This document shows positions 1-7,060 of a stretch of 34,910 nucleotides of DNA, piece after piece; the first letter of the stretch is position 1, and the number at the start of each line of letters is the position of its first letter. Under the pieces are notes generated by a model, which was not told the DNA's origin, made no database searches, and saw only the letters and a list, made by a program, of their open reading frames with translations. This stretch comes from an uncultured Muribaculaceae bacterium (GTDB lineage: Bacteria > Bacteroidota > Bacteroidia > Bacteroidales > Muribaculaceae), in the NCBI GenBank assembly GCA_947627615.1, contig CANQWS010000029.1, positions 1 to 34,910 of the forward strand, written 5' to 3'. The position numbers were made by a program, and so were the translations under genes.

Positions 1-228
1 TATCTCGGTGAGCATTGGGACTATGTGATAACCGTATGTGGGGGTGCCAATGAGAGTTGCCCAGCATTTATCGGCAAGATTGACCACCGTCTGCACCTCG
101 GCTTTGAAGATCCTTCGGATGCCAAAGGGGCAGCGGAGTTCATTGACTCGGAGTTCCGGCGCATCCGTGATGAGATTGGTAAGTGTTTCCGGCAATTCTA
201 TGATGAAGAATTAAAACCAAAATTATAG
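1..228 (+). CDS. arsC: Arsenate reductase ArsC, LMW-PTPase type (3' end only)
   Basis: The reading frame is open from the first base and ends at TAG 226-228, so this is the last ~75 codons of a gene that starts outside the window. The visible part has VTVC-x6-C followed by HRLHLGFEDPSDA and an F-RRIRDEIG helix. In thioredoxin-coupled ArsC these correspond to the second and third redox cysteines (Cys82/Cys89 in Staphylococcus aureus numbering) and the C-terminal helix. The family reduces arsenate to arsenite in the cytoplasm using a Cys cascade. The first catalytic Cys (CX5R loop) is not in the window, so a plain low-molecular-weight phosphatase cannot be fully excluded, but the C-x6-C pair favours ArsC. 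The stop overlaps the end of the convergent radical SAM gene by 6 nt. Confidence 0.75.
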   Translation, partial: YLGEHWDYVITVCGGANESCPAFIGKIDHRLHLGFEDPSDAKGAAEFIDSEFRRIRDEIGKCFRQFYDEELKPKL

Positions 229-1116
229 ATGCCATATCCTGCTGCGATAGGCTTTTAGTTCCTCTTCGGGAAACTCGGCTATTGCTTTGTCAAATTCACG
301 GAGTATCGCGGGTTTGTCGTCGGGCAATGCTCCGGTTATCGGTACCGTATTGGAAACGTGATGACCAAGCAGATTGACCTTTATCTTCAGTCGGTCTATG
401 AGTGTCCGCATCTCCATCAGTCTTTCGATTTCCGGCTCTTCCACATAAGTTCCGTCTATGACCTCTTGATACAATTGTGATTCCGAAAATATGGTCAAAG
501 ATACGATGTTGATGATGCACGGATGAAGTTGGTTCAAGACATCGGCAGTGGCAATTGCGCTGGCTTCGCCATTTCCCTTACCACCGAGTCCGTTTAGGTA
601 GAACACGTTGTAGCGTATTCCCGCCTCGTCGAGTTTCGACAACTGCGCAAGAATGTCAGAGGCGTGATAACCTTTGTTCATCCTATCGAGGGTCTCGTCG
701 TGAGCCGTCTCGATGCCTATGTTGATGCTGTCGAGTTTCAGATGCCGGAGGTTCTTCAGTTCCTCAACCGATTTGGGAGTGATGTCCGTAACGCGGGCGA
801 ACATCCCGAACGACACCATGTGCGGAAGATATTTTCTCAGCAGCAGAGCCACGTCCAGGAGTTTGTTGTAACTCAGCGCGAAAGGATTTGCACCGGTGAG
901 ATAGACTCGCCGGGCGCGTGGCTGCCATTGGCGGATGACTTTAAGGTCTTCCTCCACCTCCGATAGGGGCGACATCCGGAAGGGAGTTCCGTGGTATAGA
1001 CTGCAAAACTTGCATCTGTGCCATGTGCAGCCTGAGGTCAGTTGAAGGAGCTGGGAATTGGCTTCGTATGGCGGTCGCCATACCTGCCCGGTGAAATGCA
1101 GTTCAGGATATAGCAT
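223..1116 (-). CDS. Radical SAM protein
   Basis: The product is 297 residues when started at ATG 1116. An upstream in-frame ATG at 1188 would lie before the promoter seen at 1147-1177, so the shorter start is preferred. Near the N-terminus GCTWHRCKFC gives a Cx4Cx2C cluster, a variant spacing found in a group of uncharacterised radical SAM proteins in place of the classical Cx3Cx2C. It should bind a [4Fe-4S] cluster and cleave S-adenosylmethionine. Later segments (VYLTGANPFAL, LDSINIGIETAHDETLDRMNKGY) match the strands of a radical SAM barrel of the Elp3/MiaB-like kind. No auxiliary cluster or B12 domain is evident and the substrate is unknown. The gene is transcribed away from hxlR and converges on arsC. 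Confidence 0.85.
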   Translation of the reverse strand: MLYPELHFTGQVWRPPYEANSQLLQLTSGCTWHRCKFCSLYHGTPFRMSPLSEVEEDLKVIRQWQPRARRVYLTGANPFALSYNKLLDVALLLRKYLPHMVSFGMFARVTDITPKSVEELKNLRHLKLDSINIGIETAHDETLDRMNKGYHASDILAQLSKLDEAGIRYNVFYLNGLGGKGNGEASAIATADVLNQLHPCIINIVSLTIFSESQLYQEVIDGTYVEEPEIERLMEMRTLIDRLKIKVNLLGHHVSNTVPITGALPDDKPAILREFDKAIAEFPEEELKAYRSRIWHL

Positions 1117-1146
1117 ATCTCGATAAATTTTGTTAATTTTACAGCG

Positions 1147-1177
1147 CAAAATTAGGTGATTATCAGAGCCAAAGCAA
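1147..1177 (-). promoter_or_regulatory. Promoter of the radical SAM gene
   Basis: On the minus strand TTG (1177-1175), a 20-nt spacer and TAATTTTG (1154-1147) match the Bacteroidetes -33/-7 consensus TTTG/TAnnTTTG. The predicted transcript starts near 1140, about 25 nt before ATG 1116, which argues against the longer ORF start at 1188. Confidence 0.6.
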
Positions 1178-1178
1178 C

Positions 1179-1213
1179 AACTTTCCAAACGGTTTGCCCC
1201 TTACCGGAAAGTT
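1179..1213. promoter_or_regulatory. Dyad in the divergent radical SAM/hxlR intergenic region
   Basis: AACTTTCC (1179-1186) and GGAAAGTT (1206-1213) form a perfect 8-bp inverted repeat with a 19-nt spacer. A smaller palindrome, AAACGGTTT, lies inside. The dyad abuts the -33 box of the radical SAM promoter and lies 38 nt before the hxlR start, a position suited to an operator for the HxlR regulator. Function is inferred from position and symmetry only. Confidence 0.4.
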
Positions 1214-1251
1214 TGCTTTACTCGTTATCAACCTGTTCTGCGTGACCGAAA

Positions 1252-1608
1252 ATGGCAAAAAAACTGGACTACGAATATTGCAAGGCCGCACCGATGCTCG
1301 AATGGCTCGGCAACAAATGGGCGCTGGTGGTTCTCGTGAAGATTTCCGAGAACGAACCGGTGCGTTTCAACGAGCTTTACCGCAACATCCCGTCGGTATC
1401 GGAGAAGGTGCTATCGCAGGTTCTCCGCCAGTTGGCCGCCGACGGCATCATCCGCCGCCAACTGTTCCCGGACGTGCCGCCCCGCACGGAATATTCCGTC
1501 ACTGACTTCGGCCGAACGCTTTTGCCCCACGTCGAAGCCCTCATCAACTGGGGCCGCGACAACTTCGACACCATAATATCAAACCGCCAGAAACATAATT
1601 TGAAATGA
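1252..1608 (+). CDS. HxlR-family winged-helix transcriptional regulator
   Basis: This 118-residue protein has the HxlR layout: an N-terminal Cys (CKAAPMLEWLGNKWALVVL), then FNELYRNIPSVSEKVLSQVLRQLAADGIIRR as the recognition helix region, and RTEYSVTDFGRTLLP as the wing. HxlR proteins bind DNA as dimers and several sense aldehydes, quinones or disulfide stress through the N-terminal Cys, here residue 10. The last codons overlap the start of the DUF169 gene by ATGA, so the two are translationally coupled. The dyad at 1179-1213 is a possible operator. The 3' end (1565-1598) recurs downstream at 2348-2381. Confidence 0.92.
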   Translation: MAKKLDYEYCKAAPMLEWLGNKWALVVLVKISENEPVRFNELYRNIPSVSEKVLSQVLRQLAADGIIRRQLFPDVPPRTEYSVTDFGRTLLPHVEALINWGRDNFDTIISNRQKHNLK

Positions 1609-2318
1609 AACCGTCAGAATTCATATCCGAGTATCGGGAGTGCTTCGGTTCCGGAGCGCCGTTGCCTCTTGCCGTGGTCTATAACGACGAACCGCTGAGT
1701 GAGCCCCGGAATATCGCGGGTTGTATGTTCAAGCAATTTCACAGAGCCTATAAAGGTGAAACTGTTACTTTCAATGCCGAAAGTCTCACCTGCGGAGGCG
1801 GTAAGCTATATACAGGGCTTGGACCTGTTCAGGAACAGATATATGACTTTGTTTCAAAAGTTGAACGATATAAACAGACTCCCGAACTTGTACGCAGTTA
1901 TATAGCGGCAATGAATCCCCGCTTATCGGATAAACCATACTTGAATATAGTACCCATCGGCAACCTTGGCGCCTTCGATGGAATCGAAGGCCTGATATTC
2001 TTTGCGACGCCTGATGTTCTCTCCGGTCTTTTCGCGTGGGCCAACTATGACAGCTCAGATCTGAATGCAGTAATGTCACCTTGGGGTTCCGGCTGTGCAT
2101 CATCCATAACAACAATGGTCAACGAGAACCGCGCCGGAGGCAAACATTGCTTTATCGGTATGCTTGATGTCTCCGCGCGACAATTCTTTCGCCCCGATAT
2201 TCTGAGCTTCGCCATTCCACGGAGCCGGTTTCTGGAAATGTGCGAAACAATGAAGGAATGCTGTATCTCCGGCAGTCCGGCATGGCTTAAAGTAAAGAAG
2301 AGAATAAGCAACAGATAG
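1605..2318 (+). CDS. DUF169 family protein
   Basis: This 237-residue cytoplasmic protein has no signal peptide or membrane segment. It matches my memory of the DUF169 family: an N-terminal PLAVVYNDEP segment, GCMFKQFHRAYKGETVTFNAESLTCGGG with conserved Cys and the CGGG turn, a central YLNIVPIGNL, and a C-terminal GSGCASSITTMVNEN followed by GMLDVSARQFFRPDILSFAIP. The biochemical role of DUF169 is not established; the conserved cysteines suggest metal or redox chemistry, which is inference. It overlaps hxlR by 4 nt (ATGA), so both are probably expressed together. The 34-nt repeat behind it suggests that this gene entered, or was duplicated into, the space between hxlR and the zinc-ribbon gene. 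Confidence 0.85.
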   Translation: MKPSEFISEYRECFGSGAPLPLAVVYNDEPLSEPRNIAGCMFKQFHRAYKGETVTFNAESLTCGGGKLYTGLGPVQEQIYDFVSKVERYKQTPELVRSYIAAMNPRLSDKPYLNIVPIGNLGAFDGIEGLIFFATPDVLSGLFAWANYDSSDLNAVMSPWGSGCASSITTMVNENRAGGKHCFIGMLDVSARQFFRPDILSFAIPRSRFLEMCETMKECCISGSPAWLKVKKRISNR

Positions 2319-2346
2319 TATGGAGCATAGAGTGAGGGTAACGGTG

Positions 2347-2385
2347 CTCGACACCATAATACCAAACCGCCAGAAACAAAAATAA
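2347..2385 (+). pseudogene. Remnant of an hxlR 3' end
   Basis: Bases 2348-2381 match 1565-1598 (the end of hxlR) at 32 of 34 positions. Read in the same frame the copy encodes LDTIIPNRQKQK and then TAA, compared with FDTIISNRQKHNLK at the true hxlR end. Upstream of 2347 the similarity stops at once. It is therefore a tail fragment left by duplication or by insertion of the DUF169 gene, not a functional gene. Confidence 0.7.
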
Positions 2386-2389
2386 CGAT

Positions 2390-2659
2390 ATGGAACAAAA
2401 ATGCTGTCAGAGCTGCGGAATGCCGCTCACAAATGAAATCCTCGGTACAAATGGGGATGGCACGCTCAATGACGATTACTGCATTTACTGCTACAAGGAC
2501 GGCAAGTTCACCCAGGACATGACCATGGAGCAGATGATTGACCACTGCGTCCGGTTCACCGACGAGATAAACAAGCAGTCAGGGCAGAACCTGACAGTGG
2601 AACAGGCCAAGGAGATGATGCGCCAATTCTTTCCACACCTCAAACGCTGGAAAAAATAG
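2390..2659 (+). CDS. Small putative zinc-ribbon protein
   Basis: The 89-residue product starts with MEQKCCQSCGMPL and later has DDYCIYCYKDGKF, giving two CxxC knuckles about 28 residues apart, as in the putative zinc ribbon family (Pfam Zn_ribbon_2 type). The rest is helical, ending in LTVEQAKEMMRQFFPHLKRWKK, which is also typical of this family. The function of the family is unknown; it is often found beside stress-response regulators. The gene is 5 nt upstream of the DJ-1/PfpI gene, indicating co-transcription. Only 4 nt separate its start from the stop of the hxlR tail remnant, so it probably once followed hxlR directly. Confidence 0.85.
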   Translation: MEQKCCQSCGMPLTNEILGTNGDGTLNDDYCIYCYKDGKFTQDMTMEQMIDHCVRFTDEINKQSGQNLTVEQAKEMMRQFFPHLKRWKK

Positions 2660-2664
2660 ATTTT

Positions 2665-3273
2665 ATGAGCAACGAAATTCTATATATCCTTCTGCCCGAT
2701 TATGCCGCGCATGAGGCCGTGTATCTCTCGCAGGCAATAGCCTCCGATGATTTTGCGCTGAAAGAGAATCCCAAGTATGTCAATAAGGTTGTGGCTCCGT
2801 CAATGGAACCCGTCAAGTCCATAGGAGGCTTCCGGACATTACCGGACTATTCGTTCGACACGATGCCCGACGATTATGCGGCGCTGGTACTTATCGGAGG
2901 TTTCGGCTGGAGCAAGCCGGAAGCTGATAAAGTTGCTCCTATTGTCCGGAATGCCATTGAGAGAGGCAAGCCGATTGGTGCGATATGCAATGCCGCTTCA
3001 TGGATGGCAAAACACGGCTTCCTCAACGCCGTGAAGCATACCGGCAACGGCCTGGACCAGCTGAAATTATGGGGCGGCGAAAACTACACCAATCCTGATG
3101 GCTATACCCATGCCCAGACTGTCAGCGACAATAACATCCTGACGGCCAACGGTTCAGCCACTCTTGAATTTGCCAAAGCACTGCTTTTGCTTCTTGAGAA
3201 CGACACCCCGGAGCGAATCGAAATGTACTATCAGTTCAACAAGCAGGGCTTCTGCTCCTTATTCCCATCCTGA
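2665..3273 (+). CDS. DJ-1/PfpI-family type 1 glutamine amidotransferase-like protein
   Basis: This 202-residue cytoplasmic protein has the DJ-1/PfpI fold signature. E17 (PDYAAHEAVYLS) and the nucleophile elbow GAICNAASWMA with C108 form the expected Glu-Cys pair, and LVLIGGFGWSKPEA is the oxyanion loop. It most resembles the YoaZ-like subgroup annotated as glutamine amidotransferase. Relatives include deglycases/glyoxalases, proteases and isonitrile hydratases, so the substrate cannot be read from sequence. As the last gene of an HxlR-controlled operon, a role against reactive aldehydes or other electrophiles is plausible (inference). The downstream spacer (3274-3398) holds no clear terminator or promoter. 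Confidence 0.87.
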   Translation: MSNEILYILLPDYAAHEAVYLSQAIASDDFALKENPKYVNKVVAPSMEPVKSIGGFRTLPDYSFDTMPDDYAALVLIGGFGWSKPEADKVAPIVRNAIERGKPIGAICNAASWMAKHGFLNAVKHTGNGLDQLKLWGGENYTNPDGYTHAQTVSDNNILTANGSATLEFAKALLLLLENDTPERIEMYYQFNKQGFCSLFPS

Positions 3274-3398
3274 CGAAAATAATGTACGGATGAAGCAAAC
3301 ACATCTGAGCAGTCTGCGGAAAAATATCTGATTCGGAATCCTTTTCAACAGATGCAAATTTAGCTCACACCCATTTATCCTACAAATATCGCAAGAGC

Positions 3399-4430
3399 TT
3401 ATTCTGCTTCGATAATGGATTGCACCATACGCCGTAGTTCTTCTCGGTTCGGAAGATACATCTGATACTTTGAAACAAAAATATTGCTGTCCATGCCATA
3501 AGTCGCATATTCGACCACAAGCTCATTTTTTGAATGGCATAGGACTATTCCGATAGGTTTATTATCATCGGAGTGAGATACCTCGTTGGCAAAATACCCA
3601 AGGTACATGTTCATTTGCCCTATGTCATAATGTTTCACGCCAGCCCGTTTCAAGTCTATCAAAATATAACATTTCAATATGGCGTGGTAAAACACCAAAT
3701 CGACATAATAATGTGTGTTGCCAATTTGAATCGGATACTGTTCCCCTATGAAAGCGAAACCTTTGCCAAGTTCAAGAAGAAACTTTTGCATGTTGTCAAT
3801 CAAGGCTTTCTCAAGACTTGATTCTGAATATCTCTTTCCTTCCGGGATTCCCAGAAATTCAAGCACAAAAGTATCTTTGACCACATCTTGAGGACTACGG
3901 ATTATCTGCCCTTTCTCTGCCAACGCCAATACTCCGGCCTTATCATGGCTTTGAGCAAGACGCATAAATAATCCTGAATCAATTTGTCTGCGGAGGGCAC
4001 GAACACCCCAATGTTGCGTTAGACATTCATTTTCGTAGAACTGTCTTTCAAGACTATCATCAATTTCCAACAGCTCACACCAATGCGACCAACTCAATTT
4101 TCCAGACACTGTCTGGAATTTTGGATAGTACAGATACAATCGTCTCATATTATGAAGATTAGACAGACTACATCCTTTGCCAAGTTGTAAAGTCAATCGT
4201 TTAGATAATTTACGCATGAGTCCCTCACCATAAGAAGCCCTTGCTTTTCCATCCTGTTCAAATTCCACGATATACTCTCAAATATGCCAATTGGTTATTA
4301 CGAGAGTATCGTCTATCTGATGCAAAATTTTCGTCTTGGCTTCTGAAACCAGACATACAATTCGATCCACAAGATTTTCAAACCCTGCGTCATCATCCGG
4401 CAATATAGGTTTTGGCTTTATTGGCTTCAT
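3399..4430 (-). pseudogene. DUF1016/YhcG-type PD-(D/E)XK nuclease gene with in-frame stop
   Basis: From ATG 4430 the frame reads MKPIKPKPILPDDD... to NWHI, then TGA at codon 51 (4280-4278), and continues in the same frame for 292 codons. Family members have a Gly-Arg/Lys-Tyr-Ile-Val-Glu-Phe-Glu segment here (W-x-I-G-x-YIVEFEQ), so a GGA to TGA change of a conserved Gly is the simplest reading. The remainder is intact: the N-terminal helical DUF1016_N domain (LSKRLTLQLGKGCSLSNLHNMRRLY), then the nuclease core with YYVDLVFYHAILKCYILIDLK, the PD-(D/E)XK-like catalytic motif. The product without the stop would be 343 residues, normal for the family. Initiation at GTG 4268 would give a 289-residue protein lacking part of the N-terminal domain. 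Family members accompany restriction systems and mobile DNA. The gene is visibly AT-richer than the tsaE-yifB part of the window. Confidence 0.8.
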
Positions 4431-4511
4431 AACAAATGCATAAATAATAAATTATTTGGAATTGAGCTATAAGGTATTAAAGTATTACCAAAGCTCGTTG
4501 TCTTTCTTTGA

Positions 4512-5009
4512 CAAGGCGACGATTTCGTAGGCTATCCGACCGTCCTTGGAGCGGCATTCGGTATCATCGAAGCTATTCCCTTTGCATTTCCGGCTAAGTG
4601 CAAAATTCTTGCTGAGGTGCTGTCCCAATCGTTGGAATATCATGGTAATTTTGTAACTTTGGTGGCGGGATTGTCTTTGGCTGTCTGGAGTATTGTATAT
4701 ATGAGAATTTACGGTCAAGGTAATCCGTTTGATGCAATGGGACACGAGATTGCTCCTCGAACCCAACATCTGATGACCGATGGGCCATGTCGCCATACTC
4801 GTAATCCGATGCTCAGCGGAACTTTTGTTTATTATCTCGGCATCCTCACGATACTCCGCTCCTGGCAAGCCGTACTTATCTTTGTGATCATAACGATTAT
4901 CATGTTGGTTCAGGTTCACGACGAAGAACATCGTCTTGAGCGAGATTTTGGCGATGAGTACCAAAACTACAAACAAAAGTGGGAAGATTTTTCTAATCGG
5001 TGCATTTGA
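4512..5009 (+). pseudogene. Isoprenylcysteine methyltransferase-like membrane protein, probably frameshifted
   Basis: The open frame from 4512 has no usable start before GTG 4617. Its translation has the ICMT/PEMT-like features: a membrane segment (VTLVAGLSLAVWSIVY), then TDGPCRHTRNPMLSG (family motif GPYRYxRNPMY), two further membrane segments, and DEEHRLERDFGDEYQNY. Coding-like sequence continues upstream in another frame (4483-4527, YYQSSLSFFDKATIS), consistent with one base lost in the T-run near 4522-4526. At the 3' end the family ending VGRFF plus stop appears in the +1 frame (4979-4996), consistent with a lost base near 4975. The current frame instead runs on to NRCI. Two apparent 1-nt deletions suggest decay. 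Family members methylate carboxyl or amine groups at the membrane; the substrate here is unknown. A short functional protein from GTG 4617 remains possible. Confidence 0.55.
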
Positions 5010-5103
5010 ATATTCTTTATATTTCTCTTCAAACTCATAACTATCTTGTCGCAGAGTTTGGCGATATTGCGGGAAAATGCGTGGCTGTTTCGAGGTTTAT
5101 GGC

Positions 5104-5111
5104 TAAATTTG
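5104..5111 (+). promoter_or_regulatory. -7 promoter element of tsaE
   Basis: TAAATTTG matches TAnnTTTG and ends 18 nt before the chosen ATG (5130). No good TTG is seen 19-21 nt upstream. Its position makes the longer in-frame start at 5046 unlikely. Confidence 0.45.
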
Positions 5112-5129
5112 CAGCATAAACATAAAAGC

Positions 5130-5567
5130 ATGACTGAACACATAATCAATATCCCTACGCCGGCCGACCTCCCCGCCGCTGCCGATGCATTCATAGACCT
5201 GATGGGTGACTACACCGTGTTTGCGTTCAACGGCGAGATGGGCGCTGGCAAAACTACCTTCATCTCGGCGCTGGCCCGACAGCTCGGCGTGACCGAGGAT
5301 CTGGCTTCGTCACCCTCGTTTGCCATTGTCAACGAATACCGTTCCGACACCACAGCCGAACTCATCTATCATTTCGACCTTTACCGTCTGAAGAATCTCG
5401 AGGAAGCCCTGGAGATAGGCATAGAGGACTATTTCGATTCGGGCGCCCTGTGTCTGATAGAGTGGCCCGACCGTGCGGCCGACGTGTTGCCGCTTGACAC
5501 TGTGATGGTTGACCTCGCGGTAGAGCCCGACGGCTCCCGCCGCATGAGCGTCAGACTCCCTGACTGA
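5130..5567 (+). CDS. tsaE: tRNA N6-threonylcarbamoyladenosine biosynthesis ATPase TsaE
   Basis: This 145-residue cytoplasmic P-loop protein has Walker A GEMGAGKTT at residues 35-43, SSPSFAIVNEY with the family's conserved SPTF-like strand, YHFDLYRL, and LIEWPDRA near the end. These are the standard TsaE (YjeE) motifs. TsaE works with TsaB and TsaD to load the threonylcarbamoyl group on A37 of ANN-decoding tRNAs. The frame is open upstream to 5046, but those 28 residues do not resemble the family and precede the -7 element, so ATG 5130 is chosen. The gene stands alone on this strand between the decayed methyltransferase gene and the sialic acid operon. Confidence 0.93.
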   Translation: MTEHIINIPTPADLPAAADAFIDLMGDYTVFAFNGEMGAGKTTFISALARQLGVTEDLASSPSFAIVNEYRSDTTAELIYHFDLYRLKNLEEALEIGIEDYFDSGALCLIEWPDRAADVLPLDTVMVDLAVEPDGSRRMSVRLPD

Positions 5568-5699
5568 CACGGCCCGAAAAATTACTGAATTTATTGCGCA
5601 TGCACCGGCGGGGCGAACATATCCGACCCGCCGCGATGCCTCCTGCTGCCGTCTTACCGGCTTACCGGGACCCCGGCAGTGAATTCCTTGGGGAATTGT

Positions 5700-5730
5700 T
5701 TTGCAGAAGTGGATTATTTCGCTATTTTTG
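5700..5730 (+). promoter_or_regulatory. Promoter of the sialic acid operon
   Basis: TTTG (5700-5703), a 19-nt spacer and TATTTTTG (5723-5730) match the Bacteroidetes consensus closely. The predicted start is about 30 nt before the transporter ATG at 5768. The rest of the 200-nt spacer (5568-5699) shows no gene. Confidence 0.65.
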
Positions 5731-5767
5731 CCATACCGAATAATCTATACCACTCATACATCAATTT

Positions 5768-7039
5768 ATGACAACAGAAAACAGACGCAGCAGTTTTTAT
5801 CCATGGGTCGTTGTAGGGCTTCTTTGGGTCGTGGCCCTTCTTAATTATATGGACCGCCAGATGCTTTCGACCATGCGCGATGCCATGGCTTTTGACATCA
5901 CCGACCTCGAGAACAAGGTGATGTTCGGCAAGATAATGGCTGCCTTCATGTGGATCTACGGATTCATGAGCCCGATTTCGGGTATAGTGGCCGACAGGGT
6001 CAACCGCAAGTGGCTGATAGTGTGCTCGCTTGCCGTATGGTCCGGAGTGACGCTCGCCATGGGCTATGCCACCACCTACGAGCAGGTCTACTGGCTTCGC
6101 GCCGCCATGGGCGTCAGCGAGGCTCTGTACATTCCCGCCGCTCTTTCGCTTATCGCCGATTATTTCACCGGCAAACAGCTCAGTTTCGCCATAGGCATTC
6201 ACATGACCGGACTGTACATGGGTCAGGCCATCGGCGGCTTCGGGGCCTTTGTGGCCGAGAAGGTGTCATGGCAATCTACATTCCACTGGTTCGGCATCAT
6301 AGGAATAGTCTATGCCTTTGTGCTGATATTCTTCCTCCACGAGAAACGCGCTTCCTCGTTCGAGACGCCGAAAGAGGTCAAGGAAAAGGCGCCGCTCGGC
6401 AAGGTGCTCCGCGAGAACATGCGCGCCGTCGGGTCATCTCTCGGCATGCTGCTGGCCAACATTGCCTTCTGGACCATTCTCTTCTTCTTCGCCTCATGCT
6501 CTGTGCCCGGATGGGCCACAAAGAACTGGCTCCCGACACTGTTTGCCGATTCGCTCGGAATCGACATGGTGACAGCCGGCCCCATAGCAACCATAACCAT
6601 TGCTTTCGCCTCGTTCATCGGCGTGATGGTAGGCGGCCCCATGGCCGACCGCTGGGCGCAGAAGAATCTGCGCGGACGCATCTACACGAGTTCCATCGGT
6701 CTGGCCATGATGATTCCCTCGCTGGTCATGATGGGATTCGGCACAAGTGTGGGCGCGGCCGTGGGCGCCGGACTTTTCTTCGGTCTCGGCTACGGACTTT
6801 TCGATACCAACAACATGCCTATCCTCTGCCAGTTCGTGCCGTCGCGCTCGCGAGGAACGGCCTACGGCATCATGAACATGTCGGGCCTGTTCATAGGCGC
6901 GCTCGCCACTGACCTGCTCGGCACCCTCGCCCAGGAAGGCAACATGGGACTGGGATTCGCCTTCATGGCCGGCGCGCTACTGCTTGCCCTTGCGGCTCAG
7001 CTCCTGATTCTCCGTCCCAAAACTCTCAACATGGAATAA
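5768..7039 (+). CDS. nanT: MFS transporter, probable sialic acid permease (NanT-like)
   Basis: The 423-residue inner-membrane protein has about 12 hydrophobic helices. The first loop has NYMDRQMLSTMRDAM and the 2-3 loop SGIVADRVNRKWLI fits the MFS signature GxxaDRxxRr. A matching motif (GGPMADRWAQKNLRGR) lies in the second half. The family is the anion:cation/sugar-acid symporter branch that includes the Bacteroides and Tannerella sialic acid transporter NanT. Lyase and esterase genes follow at once (21 nt to the lyase), so uptake of N-acetylneuraminate with a proton is the likely function. Sequence alone would also allow another sugar acid; the operon makes the call. Confidence 0.8.
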   Translation: MTTENRRSSFYPWVVVGLLWVVALLNYMDRQMLSTMRDAMAFDITDLENKVMFGKIMAAFMWIYGFMSPISGIVADRVNRKWLIVCSLAVWSGVTLAMGYATTYEQVYWLRAAMGVSEALYIPAALSLIADYFTGKQLSFAIGIHMTGLYMGQAIGGFGAFVAEKVSWQSTFHWFGIIGIVYAFVLIFFLHEKRASSFETPKEVKEKAPLGKVLRENMRAVGSSLGMLLANIAFWTILFFFASCSVPGWATKNWLPTLFADSLGIDMVTAGPIATITIAFASFIGVMVGGPMADRWAQKNLRGRIYTSSIGLAMMIPSLVMMGFGTSVGAAVGAGLFFGLGYGLFDTNNMPILCQFVPSRSRGTAYGIMNMSGLFIGALATDLLGTLAQEGNMGLGFAFMAGALLLALAAQLLILRPKTLNME

Positions 7040-7060
7040 CCTGTAAAAAACAAATAAGAT

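Noticed and set aside
4485-4976. 163-residue minus-strand open frame opposite the methyltransferase-like gene
   Set aside because: The plus strand carries the RNPM motif and membrane segments; the minus frame has none and low complexity of His, Lys and Asn.
5046-5129. Extended start of TsaE
   Set aside because: The extra 28 residues do not match the family and include the -7 promoter element.
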